Notes: a model not told the origin generated them from the letters alone. A DNA stretch of 6,441 bases from Bacteriovorax sp. (GCA_030654205.1 JAURXW010000215.1:1-6441); one strand, 5' to 3'. Counted from the first letter of the stretch, positions 1-5,533 are shown. Made by a program: numbers and translations.

Positions 1-349
1 TGGCTCATATGTTCAAGTTATGGCAAAAGAAGGCGAAGTCGCTCTCTTGAGAATGCCATCGGGTGAATTAAGAAAAGTAAAAAGCAATTGTCGCGCTACG
101 ATCGGACAAGTAGGTAACCTGGATCACGAAAAAGTTAATCGTGGTAAAGCTGGAATAACAAGAAAGCTTGGTATTAGACCAACTGTTCGTGGTGTTGTAA
201 TGAATCCAGTAGATCACCCTATGGGTGGTGGTGAGGGGAGAACATCAGGTGGTAGACATCCATGTACTCCTTGGGGTATTCAAACTCGTGGATTTAAGAC
301 TCGTAAGAACAAAAGAACAGATAAATTTATCGTTAAGAGAAGAAAATAA
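1..349 (+). CDS. rplB: 50S ribosomal protein L2, C-terminal part (5' end outside window)
   Basis: L2 is a primary 23S rRNA-binding protein needed for subunit joining and for the peptidyl-transferase region. The reading frame is open from base 2, beginning GSYVQVMAKEGE, so the ATG at 20 is an internal methionine and the true start lies upstream. The 115 visible residues are the C-terminal part of a protein usually about 275 residues long. They include CRATIGQVGN, RPTVRGVVMNPVDHP, GGGEGR, TPWG and the basic tail NKRTDKFIVKRRK, all L2 hallmarks. One oddity is DHPMGGGEGR, where many bacteria have DHPHGGGEGR. The first His of the motif is kept and the second is Met (codon 221-223). The gene is followed after 17 nt by rpsS, as in the S10 operon. 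Identification is certain. Confidence 0.98.
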   Translation, partial: GSYVQVMAKEGEVALLRMPSGELRKVKSNCRATIGQVGNLDHEKVNRGKAGITRKLGIRPTVRGVVMNPVDHPMGGGEGRTSGGRHPCTPWGIQTRGFKTRKNKRTDKFIVKRRK

Positions 350-366
350 TTTAGGGAGTTTTTTTT

Positions 367-651
367 ATGGCTCGATCGCTTAAGAAAGGACCTTTCGTTG
401 ATAATCATTTGCTAAAAAAAGTAATTGCTATTTCAAATGATAGTAACAAAGCAAGCAAGGTTATCAAGACTTGGTCTCGTCGTTCAACTGTAGTTCCTGA
501 ATTTATCGGGATTACATTTGCTGTACATAATGGAAAGAAGTTTATACCAGTTTATGTTACCGATAACATGATTGGTCACAAGCTTGGTGAATTTGCTTTA
601 ACAAGAACTTTTTACGGCCATGGAGCTGATAAGAAAGTTACAAAGAAATAA
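367..651 (+). CDS. rpsS: 30S ribosomal protein S19
   Basis: S19 sits in the head of the small subunit, works with S13, and contacts the A-site region and the intersubunit bridge. At 94 residues it has normal length. It begins MARSLKKGPFVD and carries KTWSRRS (34-40), HNGK (54-57) and GHKLGEFA (70-77), followed by TRTFYGH and a lysine-rich tail, as expected. The ATG at 367 is preceded by AGGGAG (353-358) at 8 nt spacing. The spacer between them is a run of eight T (359-366), which is not a terminator because no stem precedes it. The gene lies between rplB and rplV in the canonical order and is probably co-transcribed with both. Confidence 0.99.
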   Translation: MARSLKKGPFVDNHLLKKVIAISNDSNKASKVIKTWSRRSTVVPEFIGITFAVHNGKKFIPVYVTDNMIGHKLGEFALTRTFYGHGADKKVTKK

Positions 652-670
652 TTAATTTTGAGAGGGGCTT

Positions 671-1006
671 ATGGCCATTAAAGTAAAAAACAATAACGTT
701 GGGATTGCTCCAAGAAAAATCAGGCAAGTTTGTGATTTAATCAGAAACAAGAAAGCATCTGAAGCGATTAAAATATTAAGATTTTGCGAAAAAAAAGAAA
801 TCGCAATTGTATTAACTAAATTAATCAATAGTGGTCTAGCAATCGCTAATGAGTCTAACAAATACGATCTTGATAATATAGTCGTTGGAACAATCTTTAC
901 CGATGAAGGACCAATGCTAAAAAGAATCATGCCAAGAGCTCAAGGGCGTGCATACAAGATTAGAAAAAGAACAAGTCACGTTACAGTTATTTTAAAAGAA
1001 GCATAG
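671..1006 (+). CDS. rplV: 50S ribosomal protein L22
   Basis: L22 binds 23S rRNA and sends a long beta-hairpin into the peptide exit tunnel, where it meets L4 and affects macrolide binding and nascent-chain stalling. The 111-residue protein is close to the usual 110. The N-terminal region has the typical IAPRKIRQVCDLIR segment (residues 12-25). The conserved hairpin sequence MPRAQGRA lies at 87-94, followed by the basic KIRKRTSHVTVIL strand. I see no insertion or deletion in the hairpin of the kind linked to macrolide resistance. The start at 671 follows a strong purine-rich site, GAGAGGGG (660-667). The TAG stop at 1004-1006 overlaps the Shine-Dalgarno of rpsC. Confidence 0.99.
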   Translation: MAIKVKNNNVGIAPRKIRQVCDLIRNKKASEAIKILRFCEKKEIAIVLTKLINSGLAIANESNKYDLDNIVVGTIFTDEGPMLKRIMPRAQGRAYKIRKRTSHVTVILKEA

Positions 1007-1016
1007 GAAGGAATAA

Positions 1017-1643
1017 ATGGGACAAAAGGTACATCCTTACGGTTTTAGATTGGGTTATATCAAAACTTGGCACTCAAGCTGGTATGCAAAAGATAGATAT
1101 GCTGACCTTCTACATGAAGATCTAAAAATGAGAGCATATATTGAAAAAAACATGAAAAGTGCTGCTGTTGCAAGCATTGATATTTCAAGAACTTCTGACC
1201 AAGTAAAGGTTACAGTAAATACTGCTAAGCCTGGTATTGCGATTGGCAAGAAAGGAACTGGAATTGAAAAGATTAGAAATGATCTTAAAAAGATGACGTC
1301 AGGAACTTTAATCTTCAATATTGCAGAAGTTAAAAGACCTGATGCTGATGCGAAATTAATTGCAGAAAATATCGCACAACAACTCGAAAAACGAGTTGCT
1401 TTTAGAAGAGCAATGAAGAAAGTGATGCAATCTGCTTTTAGAGCAGGTGTAAAAGGTATAAAGGTTAGAACCTCAGGAAGACTTGGTGGAGCTGAAATGG
1501 CAAGAACTGAGGGATACGCTGAGAGGAAAGTACCTCTTCACACACTTAGGGCTGATATTGACTACAATACAGCTGAAGCGATGACGACCTACGGAATCAT
1601 TGGTGTGAAAGTTTGGGTTTACAAGGGCGAAATCTATAAATAA
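1017..1643 (+). CDS. rpsC: 30S ribosomal protein S3
   Basis: S3 is a head protein of the small subunit that lines the mRNA entry channel and contributes to ribosomal helicase activity. The 208-residue product starts MGQKVHPYGFRLG, a recognised S3 N terminus. It has a type II KH domain with the GKKG loop at 77-80 (in KPGIAIGKKG), then the C-terminal S3 domain with SGRLGGAE (153-160), PLHTLRADIDY (173-183) and TTYGIIGVKVWVYKGEI near the end. It is a short form: the C terminus stops almost directly after that motif, without the long basic tail of some species. The start is preceded by AGGAAGGA (1005-1012), which overlaps the rplV stop. A perfect inverted repeat encloses its TAA stop (1641-1643). 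Confidence 0.99.
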   Translation: MGQKVHPYGFRLGYIKTWHSSWYAKDRYADLLHEDLKMRAYIEKNMKSAAVASIDISRTSDQVKVTVNTAKPGIAIGKKGTGIEKIRNDLKKMTSGTLIFNIAEVKRPDADAKLIAENIAQQLEKRVAFRRAMKKVMQSAFRAGVKGIKVRTSGRLGGAEMARTEGYAERKVPLHTLRADIDYNTAEAMTTYGIIGVKVWVYKGEIYK

Positions 1644-1656
1644 AAATTTATAGATT
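1631..1656 (+). repeat. Perfect 11-bp inverted repeat with AAAA loop around the rpsC stop codon
   Basis: The left arm AATCTATAAAT (1631-1641) is exactly complementary to the right arm ATTTATAGATT (1646-1656), with AAAA (1642-1645) between them. All 11 pairs are Watson-Crick but only one is G-C, so the mRNA stem would be modest in stability. The rpsC stop TAA (1641-1643) lies at the apex, so a ribosome finishing rpsC would open the stem. No T-run follows, so this does not look like an intrinsic terminator. A role in mRNA stability, processing or in spacing rplP translation is possible but is inference only. Confidence 0.6.
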
Positions 1657-1680
1657 GATAAAAATAAATAGAGGTTTCTC

Positions 1681-2100
1681 ATGTTAAGTCCTAAAAGAGT
1701 AAGATTTAGAAAACAACAGAAAGGAAGAATGATGGGCGCCGCTACTCGCGGTAACACAGTTACTTTCGGTGAATATGGCCTACAGGCTACGACTTGTGGA
1801 TATATTACAAATAGACAGATTGAAGCAGCAAGAATTGCGATCTCGAGAAAGATAAAGCGTGGTGGAAATCTTTGGATCAAAATATTTCCAGACAAATCAC
1901 TTTCAAGAAAGCCGGCTGAAGTACGTATGGGTGGCGGGAAAGGCTCTCCGGAGACATGGGTAGCTGTAATTAGACCCGGAAGAATTCTTTTTGAAGTTGG
2001 TGGCTTAGATTCTGAGCTGAGTGTTGAAGCACTAAGACTCGCAATGTATAAATTACCTATAAAAACTAAAGTTGTTAAAAAAGAAGACTTGTTAAAATAA
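1681..2100 (+). CDS. rplP: 50S ribosomal protein L16
   Basis: L16 is a late-assembling large-subunit protein near the A site and the elbow of A-site tRNA, and it helps organise the peptidyl-transferase centre. The length of 139 residues is typical. Hallmarks are MLSPKRVRFRKQ at the N terminus, FGEYGLQA (29-36), NRQIEAARIA (44-53), IKIFPDK (66-72), RMGGGKGSPETWVAV (82-96) and KLPIKT near the end. The arginine in RMGGGKG corresponds to the residue hydroxylated by YcfD in E. coli (R81); whether it is modified here cannot be seen. The start has GAGG (1671-1674) 6 nt upstream. It follows rpsC after 37 nt and is followed by the longest gap in the window, 52 nt. Confidence 0.99.
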   Translation: MLSPKRVRFRKQQKGRMMGAATRGNTVTFGEYGLQATTCGYITNRQIEAARIAISRKIKRGGNLWIKIFPDKSLSRKPAEVRMGGGKGSPETWVAVIRPGRILFEVGGLDSELSVEALRLAMYKLPIKTKVVKKEDLLK

Positions 2101-2111
2101 GAAAAAAATGT

Positions 2112-2137
2112 AATAAGGCGCAAGCCGATAAATTATT
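2112..2137 (+). other. Possible hairpin with GCAA (GNRA) loop in the rplP-rpmC gap
   Basis: GGC (2117-2119) and GCC (2124-2126) can pair around the loop GCAA (2120-2123), which is a GNRA tetraloop. The flanking AATAA (2112-2116) is complementary to TTATT (2133-2137), giving a lower stem if GATAAA (2127-2132) bulges on one side. The element is short and weakly paired, and a chance origin is quite possible. It lies just upstream of rpmC, the gene here with the poorest ribosome binding site, so a local translational effect is conceivable but unproven. Confidence 0.3.
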
Positions 2138-2152
2138 TTGGATAGCACAATT

Positions 2153-2344
2153 ATGATCACACTAGATGATGTAAAAAAATTAAACGAAAAAGAAGTTACT
2201 AAGAAGCTATTGGAACTAAAGAAAGACCTACTTACTTTTAGAATCCAGTCTTCTGTTTCTGGAGCTGAAAAGCCACACAGAAAGCAACTTATTAAAAAAG
2301 AGATTGCTAGACTTTTGACTTTTAGCAAACAGCTAAATAAATAG
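2153..2344 (+). CDS. rpmC: 50S ribosomal protein L29
   Basis: L29 is a small helical-hairpin protein at the exit-tunnel rim, next to L23, near the docking site for trigger factor and SRP. From the ATG at 2153 the protein has 63 residues, a normal L29 length. It has the expected pattern: VKKLNEKEVTKKLLELKKDL in the first helix, FRIQ (29-32), then KPHRKQLIKKEIARLLT in the second helix. An in-frame TTG at 2138 would add five residues (MDSTI). I prefer the ATG because the family normally begins at about this point and nothing resembling a Shine-Dalgarno is suitably placed for the TTG. Even for the ATG only a weak GGA (2140-2142) is present, 10 nt upstream, which is unlike its neighbours. Confidence 0.95.
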   Translation: MITLDDVKKLNEKEVTKKLLELKKDLLTFRIQSSVSGAEKPHRKQLIKKEIARLLTFSKQLNK

Positions 2345-2346
2345 GA
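2343..2346 (+). promoter_or_regulatory. Ribosome binding site deciding the rpsQ start
   Basis: AGGA at 2343-2346 overlaps the rpmC TAG stop (2342-2344). It lies 9 nt before the ATG at 2356 but only 3 nt before the in-frame TTG at 2350, which is too close. This supports the ATG as the rpsQ start and suggests that rpmC termination and rpsQ initiation are coupled. Confidence 0.7.
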
Positions 2347-2355
2347 CACTTGGAT

Positions 2356-2604
2356 ATGAGCACAGAAAAAACATTTAAAAAAACGCTTGATGGAATTGTT
2401 GTAAGTGATAAAAACGAAAAAACAATAGTAGTCAAGGTAACTAGAAGATTCAAAGATGCTGTTTACAGCAAGTTCGTAAGTACTTCAAAAAAGTACCACG
2501 TACATGACGAAGCATCAAAAGCAAAAATGGGTGACGCGGTAACGATTATTGAATCTCGTCCGTATTCAAAATTAAAAAAATGGGAACTGTTTAAAGTTAA
2601 CTAA
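2356..2604 (+). CDS. rpsQ: 30S ribosomal protein S17
   Basis: S17 is a primary 16S rRNA-binding protein with an OB fold that nucleates assembly of the 5' domain of the small subunit. From the ATG at 2356 it has 82 residues, a typical length. It shows the family pattern: KKTLDGIVVSDKNEKTIVV (8-26), KKYHVHDE (45-52), MGDAVTIIESRPYSKLKKW (58-76). The upstream in-frame TTG at 2350 would add only two residues and has poor spacing from the Shine-Dalgarno, so I rejected it. In E. coli this is the last gene of the S10 operon. Here rplN follows after 11 nt with no terminator, so transcription probably continues into the spc genes. Confidence 0.98.
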   Translation: MSTEKTFKKTLDGIVVSDKNEKTIVVKVTRRFKDAVYSKFVSTSKKYHVHDEASKAKMGDAVTIIESRPYSKLKKWELFKVN

Positions 2605-2615
2605 GGGATAAGTTT

Positions 2616-2984
2616 ATGATCCAAATGCAAAGTAATCTAGATGTTGCCGACAACTCTGGAGCTAAAATTGTTACATGTTTTAAGGTGCTTGGAGGCTCTA
2701 AAAGAACTTCTGCAGGAGTTGGAGATATTATCGTAGTCGCAGTTCAACAAGCTGTTACTGGTGGTAAAATCAAGAAAGGTGATGTCAAGAAAGCTGTAAT
2801 CGTCAGAACAGTATATCCAATTAGAAGAGAAGATGGATCATACATTCAATTCGATACAAACAGCGTGGTAATTATCAATAATGCGAATGAGCCAGTTGGG
2901 ACACGTATATTTGGGCCAGTAGCTAGAGAATTAAGAGCGAAGAATTTTACAAAAATTTGTTCACTCGCCCCTGAAGTATTATAA
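2616..2984 (+). CDS. rplN: 50S ribosomal protein L14
   Basis: L14 is a beta-barrel 23S rRNA-binding protein on the intersubunit face. It forms bridges with 16S rRNA and is the docking site for the silencing factor RsfS in many bacteria. The 122 residues match the usual length exactly. Hallmarks are MIQMQSNLDVADNSGAK (1-17), CFKVLGGSKR (21-30), FDTNSVVIIN (79-88), GTRIFGPVARELR (95-107) and the ending SLAPEVL. The start follows AAGGGA (2603-2608), which overlaps the rpsQ stop. L14 is the first gene of the spc operon in E. coli, but no space for a promoter or terminator is visible ahead of it here. Confidence 0.99.
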   Translation: MIQMQSNLDVADNSGAKIVTCFKVLGGSKRTSAGVGDIIVVAVQQAVTGGKIKKGDVKKAVIVRTVYPIRREDGSYIQFDTNSVVIINNANEPVGTRIFGPVARELRAKNFTKICSLAPEVL

Positions 2985-3003
2985 GTTTTTAAGGTAGAGA
3001 GTA

Positions 3004-3315
3004 ATGAAAAAATTAAAAGTTAATGATGAAGTAATTGTAACAACTGGAAAGAACGCTGGAAAAATTGGAAAGATCGTTTCTTTAAATAGAAAGACTAACA
3101 AAGTTACAGTTGATGGCGTGAACGAAGTAAAAAGAGCGACAAAGCCAAGCCAAGCTAACCCTGAAGGTGGATTTGTTACAAAAAACTTGCCAATCGATTC
3201 AAGCAATGTTTCTTTAATCAGCCCAAAAACCAAAAAACCAACGAAAGTTAAATTTGTAGTTGGAAAAGATAACAAGAAAGCTAGAACTTCAAAGAAATGT
3301 GGTGCTGTAATTTAA
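3004..3315 (+). CDS. rplX: 50S ribosomal protein L24
   Basis: L24 is an assembly-initiator protein of the large subunit that binds the 5' end of 23S rRNA. The 103-residue product carries an N-terminal KOW motif: VNDEVIVTTGKNAGKIGKI (6-24) leads into the strand KVTVDGVN (33-40). It then has NPEGGFV (52-58), PIDSSNV (63-69) and a basic C-terminal region ending KKCGAVI, consistent with the full bacterial family. The start at 3004 has a moderate site, AAGG (2991-2994), with GAGAG closer to the ATG. It follows rplN after 19 nt and precedes rplE by 12 nt. In E. coli the S8 repressor site lies around the rplX-rplE junction, but I could not recognise an equivalent here. Confidence 0.99.
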   Translation: MKKLKVNDEVIVTTGKNAGKIGKIVSLNRKTNKVTVDGVNEVKRATKPSQANPEGGFVTKNLPIDSSNVSLISPKTKKPTKVKFVVGKDNKKARTSKKCGAVI

Positions 3316-3327
3316 TAGGGAATTTTT

Positions 3328-3867
3328 ATGAGCAGAATGAAAGAAATATATAAAACAGAAGTAGTCCCAGCATTAGTAAAGAAATTTGGCTATTCAAATG
3401 TGCACATGATACCAAAGATTGAAAAAATCGTAGTTAATTGTGTTACAAAAGATGCTGTTTCAAATTCAAAAGTTGTTGATTCAATTGTTAATGACCTGGC
3501 TGCGATTACCGGACAACGTCCAGTTATTGCAAGAGCAAAAACTTCAATTGCTTCATTTAAAGTTAGAGAAGGGATGCCTTTAGGTGCTTCTGTTACCTTG
3601 AGAGGCGAGAAAATGTATGAGTTTCTTGATAGATTGATTTCTATTTCTCTTCCAAGAGTAAGAGACTTTAGAGGAGTCTCTTCAAAGGGATTTGATGGAA
3701 AAGGAAACTACACTCTTGGATTAAAAGAGCAGATTATGTTTCCAGAAATTAACTATGACAAGATTGATAAAATCAGAGGTCTTGGAATTTCAATCGTTAC
3801 TTCAGCTGAAACTAACGACGAAGGTAGAGAACTTTTAACACTGATTGGAATGCCTTTTAGAAAATAA
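3328..3867 (+). CDS. rplE: 50S ribosomal protein L5
   Basis: L5 binds 5S rRNA with L18, is essential for forming the central protuberance, and touches S13 and P-site tRNA. The 179-residue protein has the normal length and family landmarks: IPKIEKIVVN (28-37), ITGQRPVIARAKTSIASFKVREGMPLGA (from residue 60), LPRVRDFRGVS (about 108-118), the GNYTLGLKEQIMFPEI segment, and the ending LIGMPFRK. The segment after VVN reads CVTKDAVSNSK, where most bacterial L5 proteins have an MGVGEA-like glycine-containing sequence, a local divergence. AGGGA (3317-3321), 6 nt upstream, supports the ATG at 3328. It is followed after 12 nt by rpsZ. Confidence 0.99.
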   Translation: MSRMKEIYKTEVVPALVKKFGYSNVHMIPKIEKIVVNCVTKDAVSNSKVVDSIVNDLAAITGQRPVIARAKTSIASFKVREGMPLGASVTLRGEKMYEFLDRLISISLPRVRDFRGVSSKGFDGKGNYTLGLKEQIMFPEINYDKIDKIRGLGISIVTSAETNDEGRELLTLIGMPFRK

Positions 3868-3879
3868 CGGAGAAGTTAA

Positions 3880-4065
3880 ATGGCTAGATTAGCTAAAATT
3901 ATTGCAAATAATAAGAAACCAAAATTTCTAGTAAGACATAGAAATAGATGCGAGCACTGTGGAAGACCTAGAGCTTTTATTAGAATGTTCAAGCTATGTA
4001 GAGTTTGCTTCAGAAACCTATCATTAAAAGGTATGGTTCCCGGCGTAACGAAGTCTAGTTGGTAA
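3880..4065 (+). CDS. rpsZ: 30S ribosomal protein S14, zinc-binding type (type Z)
   Basis: S14 is a late-binding protein of the small-subunit head that contacts S3, S10 and S19. This is the short 61-residue form with a zinc ribbon: Cys24 and Cys27 (CEHC) and Cys40 and Cys43 (CRVC) are the four ligands. It contrasts with the roughly 100-residue cysteine-free form found in E. coli. The conserved RNRCEHCGRPRAFIR (21-35) and the ending GVTKSSW fit the family. The start at 3880 follows GGAG (3869-3872). In many bacteria a zinc-independent paralog is made under zinc limitation from a Zur-controlled site elsewhere. None is visible in this window. Placement between rplE and rpsH is canonical. Confidence 0.98.
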   Translation: MARLAKIIANNKKPKFLVRHRNRCEHCGRPRAFIRMFKLCRVCFRNLSLKGMVPGVTKSSW

Positions 4066-4090
4066 TTAAAGGATTTAAGAAGGACAATAT

Positions 4091-4474
4091 ATGCAAACAG
4101 ATCCAATTTCGAACATGTTAACAGTTATAAGAAACGGCGTAAGCGCTGGTCACGAAAAAGTTGAATTTCCCGCAAGTAAAATTCAAGCTGCAATTTGTAA
4201 AGTCTTAAAAGATGAAGGGTTTATAAAATCTTTCAAAATTATTGCAAAAGCACCGAACGATATCAAAATCAAAGTTGCGCTCAAAGAAGGTGCAATTGTT
4301 GGTTTAAGCCGCGTCTCTAGACCCGGATTAAGAAGATACAATGGTTATGATTCATTCGCGAGAGTAATGAGCGGATTAGGTGTTTCCATAGTGTCTACTT
4401 CAAAGGGAGTTATGTCTTCTAGAGAAGCTAAGAAGAATAAAGTTGGCGGAGAAGTTCTCTGCAATATTTGGTAG
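4091..4474 (+). CDS. rpsH: 30S ribosomal protein S8
   Basis: S8 binds the central domain of 16S rRNA (helix 21) and is a primary assembly protein. In E. coli it also represses the spc operon by binding its own mRNA. The 127-residue product is slightly shorter than the usual 130 or so. It starts MQTDPISNMLTVIRNG, and has RVSRPGLRRY (74-83), GLGVSIVSTSKGVMS (95-109) and the ending VGGEVLCNIW, all hallmarks. The rRNA-binding STSKGVMS loop is intact. AGAAGGA (4078-4084), 6 nt before the ATG, is a strong binding site. The gene ends with tandem TAG codons (4472-4477). Whether S8 regulates this operon cannot be decided from the sequence. Confidence 0.99.
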   Translation: MQTDPISNMLTVIRNGVSAGHEKVEFPASKIQAAICKVLKDEGFIKSFKIIAKAPNDIKIKVALKEGAIVGLSRVSRPGLRRYNGYDSFARVMSGLGVSIVSTSKGVMSSREAKKNKVGGEVLCNIW

Positions 4475-4488
4475 TAGGAGATTAGGCA

Positions 4489-5031
4489 ATGTCACGTATC
4501 GGAAAAGTACCTGTAAATATTCCAGAAAAAGTTGAAGTTAAAATAACTGACGGTGTTGTAACTGTTATTGGCGCAAAAGGCACGCTAACAGCAAAACTAA
4601 ACAGTAATGTTATTGCAGAAATGAGTGGCAAAATTATCAACGTTAAGCCAAAGGATGACTCAACAATTGCTCGTGCACAATGGGGTACAGCTAGAACTCA
4701 AATCAGCAATATGGTTGTCGGAGTGAGTACTGGATTTGTAAAATCACTAGAGTTCAATGGCGTTGGTTACAAAGCTGCCGTTGCCGGAAATACACTTAAT
4801 TTAAGCTTAGGCTACTCTCATACCATTGATTATGTTTTACCTACTGGAATTACAGCCAAGGTTAACAAGAACGTGATCGATATAGAGGGATCAAACAAGG
4901 AATTAGTTGGTCAAGTTGCTGCAAAAGTTAGATCCTTCAGAGAACCTGAGCCGTACAAAGGCAAAGGAATCAGATATACTGACGAGACTATTATTAGAAA
5001 AGCTGGTAAAGCCGGTGGTAAAGGTAAATAA
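4489..5031 (+). CDS. rplF: 50S ribosomal protein L6
   Basis: L6 has two tandem similar domains and binds 23S rRNA helix 97 near the sarcin-ricin loop, at the base of the L7/L12 stalk where translation factors dock. The 180-residue length is typical. Family features are MSRIGKVPVNIPEKV (1-15), the domain boundary segment NMVVGVSTGFVKSLEFNGVGYKA with YKA near residue 96, and the C-terminal EPYKGKGIRY (154-163), followed by a glycine/lysine tail. The start at 4489 has TAGGAG (4475-4480) at 8 nt spacing. Only 2 nt separate its TAA stop from the rplR start, and the rplR binding site lies inside this gene, so translation of the two is probably coupled. Confidence 0.99.
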   Translation: MSRIGKVPVNIPEKVEVKITDGVVTVIGAKGTLTAKLNSNVIAEMSGKIINVKPKDDSTIARAQWGTARTQISNMVVGVSTGFVKSLEFNGVGYKAAVAGNTLNLSLGYSHTIDYVLPTGITAKVNKNVIDIEGSNKELVGQVAAKVRSFREPEPYKGKGIRYTDETIIRKAGKAGGKGK

Positions 5032-5033
5032 TT

Positions 5034-5408
5034 ATGAGAAAGCAATACGGTAAAATACAAAATAAGAAAGATCAAAGAAGACAGAAAAGACGTCTTTCAA
5101 TCAGAAATAAAATCAGTGGAACAACAGAGAGACCACGTATTTGTGCGATGAAATCAAACAAGCACATCTCTGTTCAACTCATTGACGATACAAATTCTGT
5201 AAGCTTGTTTACGGTAAGTACTTTTGGTAAAGACGCTGCCGCTGATAGCTGCAACGTAGAAGGTGCCAAAAAAGTAGGCGTAAAAGTAGCAACAATCATG
5301 AAACAAAAAAAAATAACCACTGCCGTTTTTGACAGAGCAGGTTATAAGTATACAGGTGTAATTGCGGCACTTGTTCAAAGTATTAGAGAAAGCGGAATAC
5401 AGGTTTAG
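5034..5408 (+). CDS. rplR: 50S ribosomal protein L18
   Basis: L18 binds 5S rRNA and, with L5, attaches it to 23S rRNA in the central protuberance. The 124-residue protein is of normal length. It has the very basic N-terminal tail (residues 1-27), ERPRI (32-36), SNKHISVQLID (41-51) and a C-terminal FDRAGYKYTG (99-108). Most bacterial L18 proteins read FDR-x-GY-x-YHGRV at that point. Here His is replaced by Thr107 and Arg by Val109, so this end is divergent, though RESGI at 118-122 matches the usual ending. The ATG at 5034 lies 2 nt after the rplF stop, with AAGG (5021-5024) inside rplF. A run of nine A (5305-5313) occurs in the coding sequence. Confidence 0.98.
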   Translation: MRKQYGKIQNKKDQRRQKRRLSIRNKISGTTERPRICAMKSNKHISVQLIDDTNSVSLFTVSTFGKDAAADSCNVEGAKKVGVKVATIMKQKKITTAVFDRAGYKYTGVIAALVQSIRESGIQV

Positions 5409-5416
5409 GAGATCAT

Positions 5417-5533
5417 ATGTCTGAAGAAATTTCTGTAATTGAAGAATTTGAATCTGATGCGGGTGATACTAAAAAAAACCCGAGAAGAAAAGGGCCACCT
5501 CCGCCAAAGAAAAAAGCACCTGCACAAGGTGGC
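5417..5533 (+). other. Coding region of the acidic / proline-lysine N-terminal extension of S5
   Basis: This stretch encodes residues 1-39 of S5, ahead of the conserved core. It is two-part: an acidic head with Glu 3, 4, 9, 10, 12 and Asp 14, 17, then a basic proline-rich stretch with KKNPRRKGPPPPKKKAP (19-35) and a short AQGG linker. Low complexity and charge segregation suggest a disordered tail on the solvent face. The PPPP codons (5495-5506) are a type of sequence at which ribosomes usually need elongation factor P. A function for the tail is not known to me. Confidence 0.75.

Noticed and set aside
359..366. Run of eight T between rplB and rpsS as a terminator tail
   Set aside because: No GC-rich stem precedes it, and it is the spacer between the rpsS Shine-Dalgarno and ATG.
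2108..2113. Minimal ATG-TAA start-stop element before rpmC
   Set aside because: No Shine-Dalgarno precedes it, and ATGTAA is expected by chance in AT-rich DNA; mentioned only as part of the rpmC leader.
1473..2123. 216-codon open frame on the minus strand across rpsC and rplP
   Set aside because: It lies fully antisense to two certain ribosomal-protein genes, its translation resembles no family I know, and its openness follows from codon bias of the sense genes.
3276..3345. S8 autoregulatory site at the rplX-rplE junction as in E. coli
   Set aside because: The junction is only 12 nt and I could not fold a convincing helix-21-like structure there by eye; a covariance search would be needed.
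5473..5479. A AAA AAC slippery heptamer in frame in rpsE, which could cause -1 frameshifting
   Set aside because: It matches the heptamer pattern, but the -1 product would end at a TAG at 5563-5565 with an unremarkable sequence, and I see no obvious downstream stem. Most likely a by-product of Lys-Lys-Asn in an AT-rich gene.
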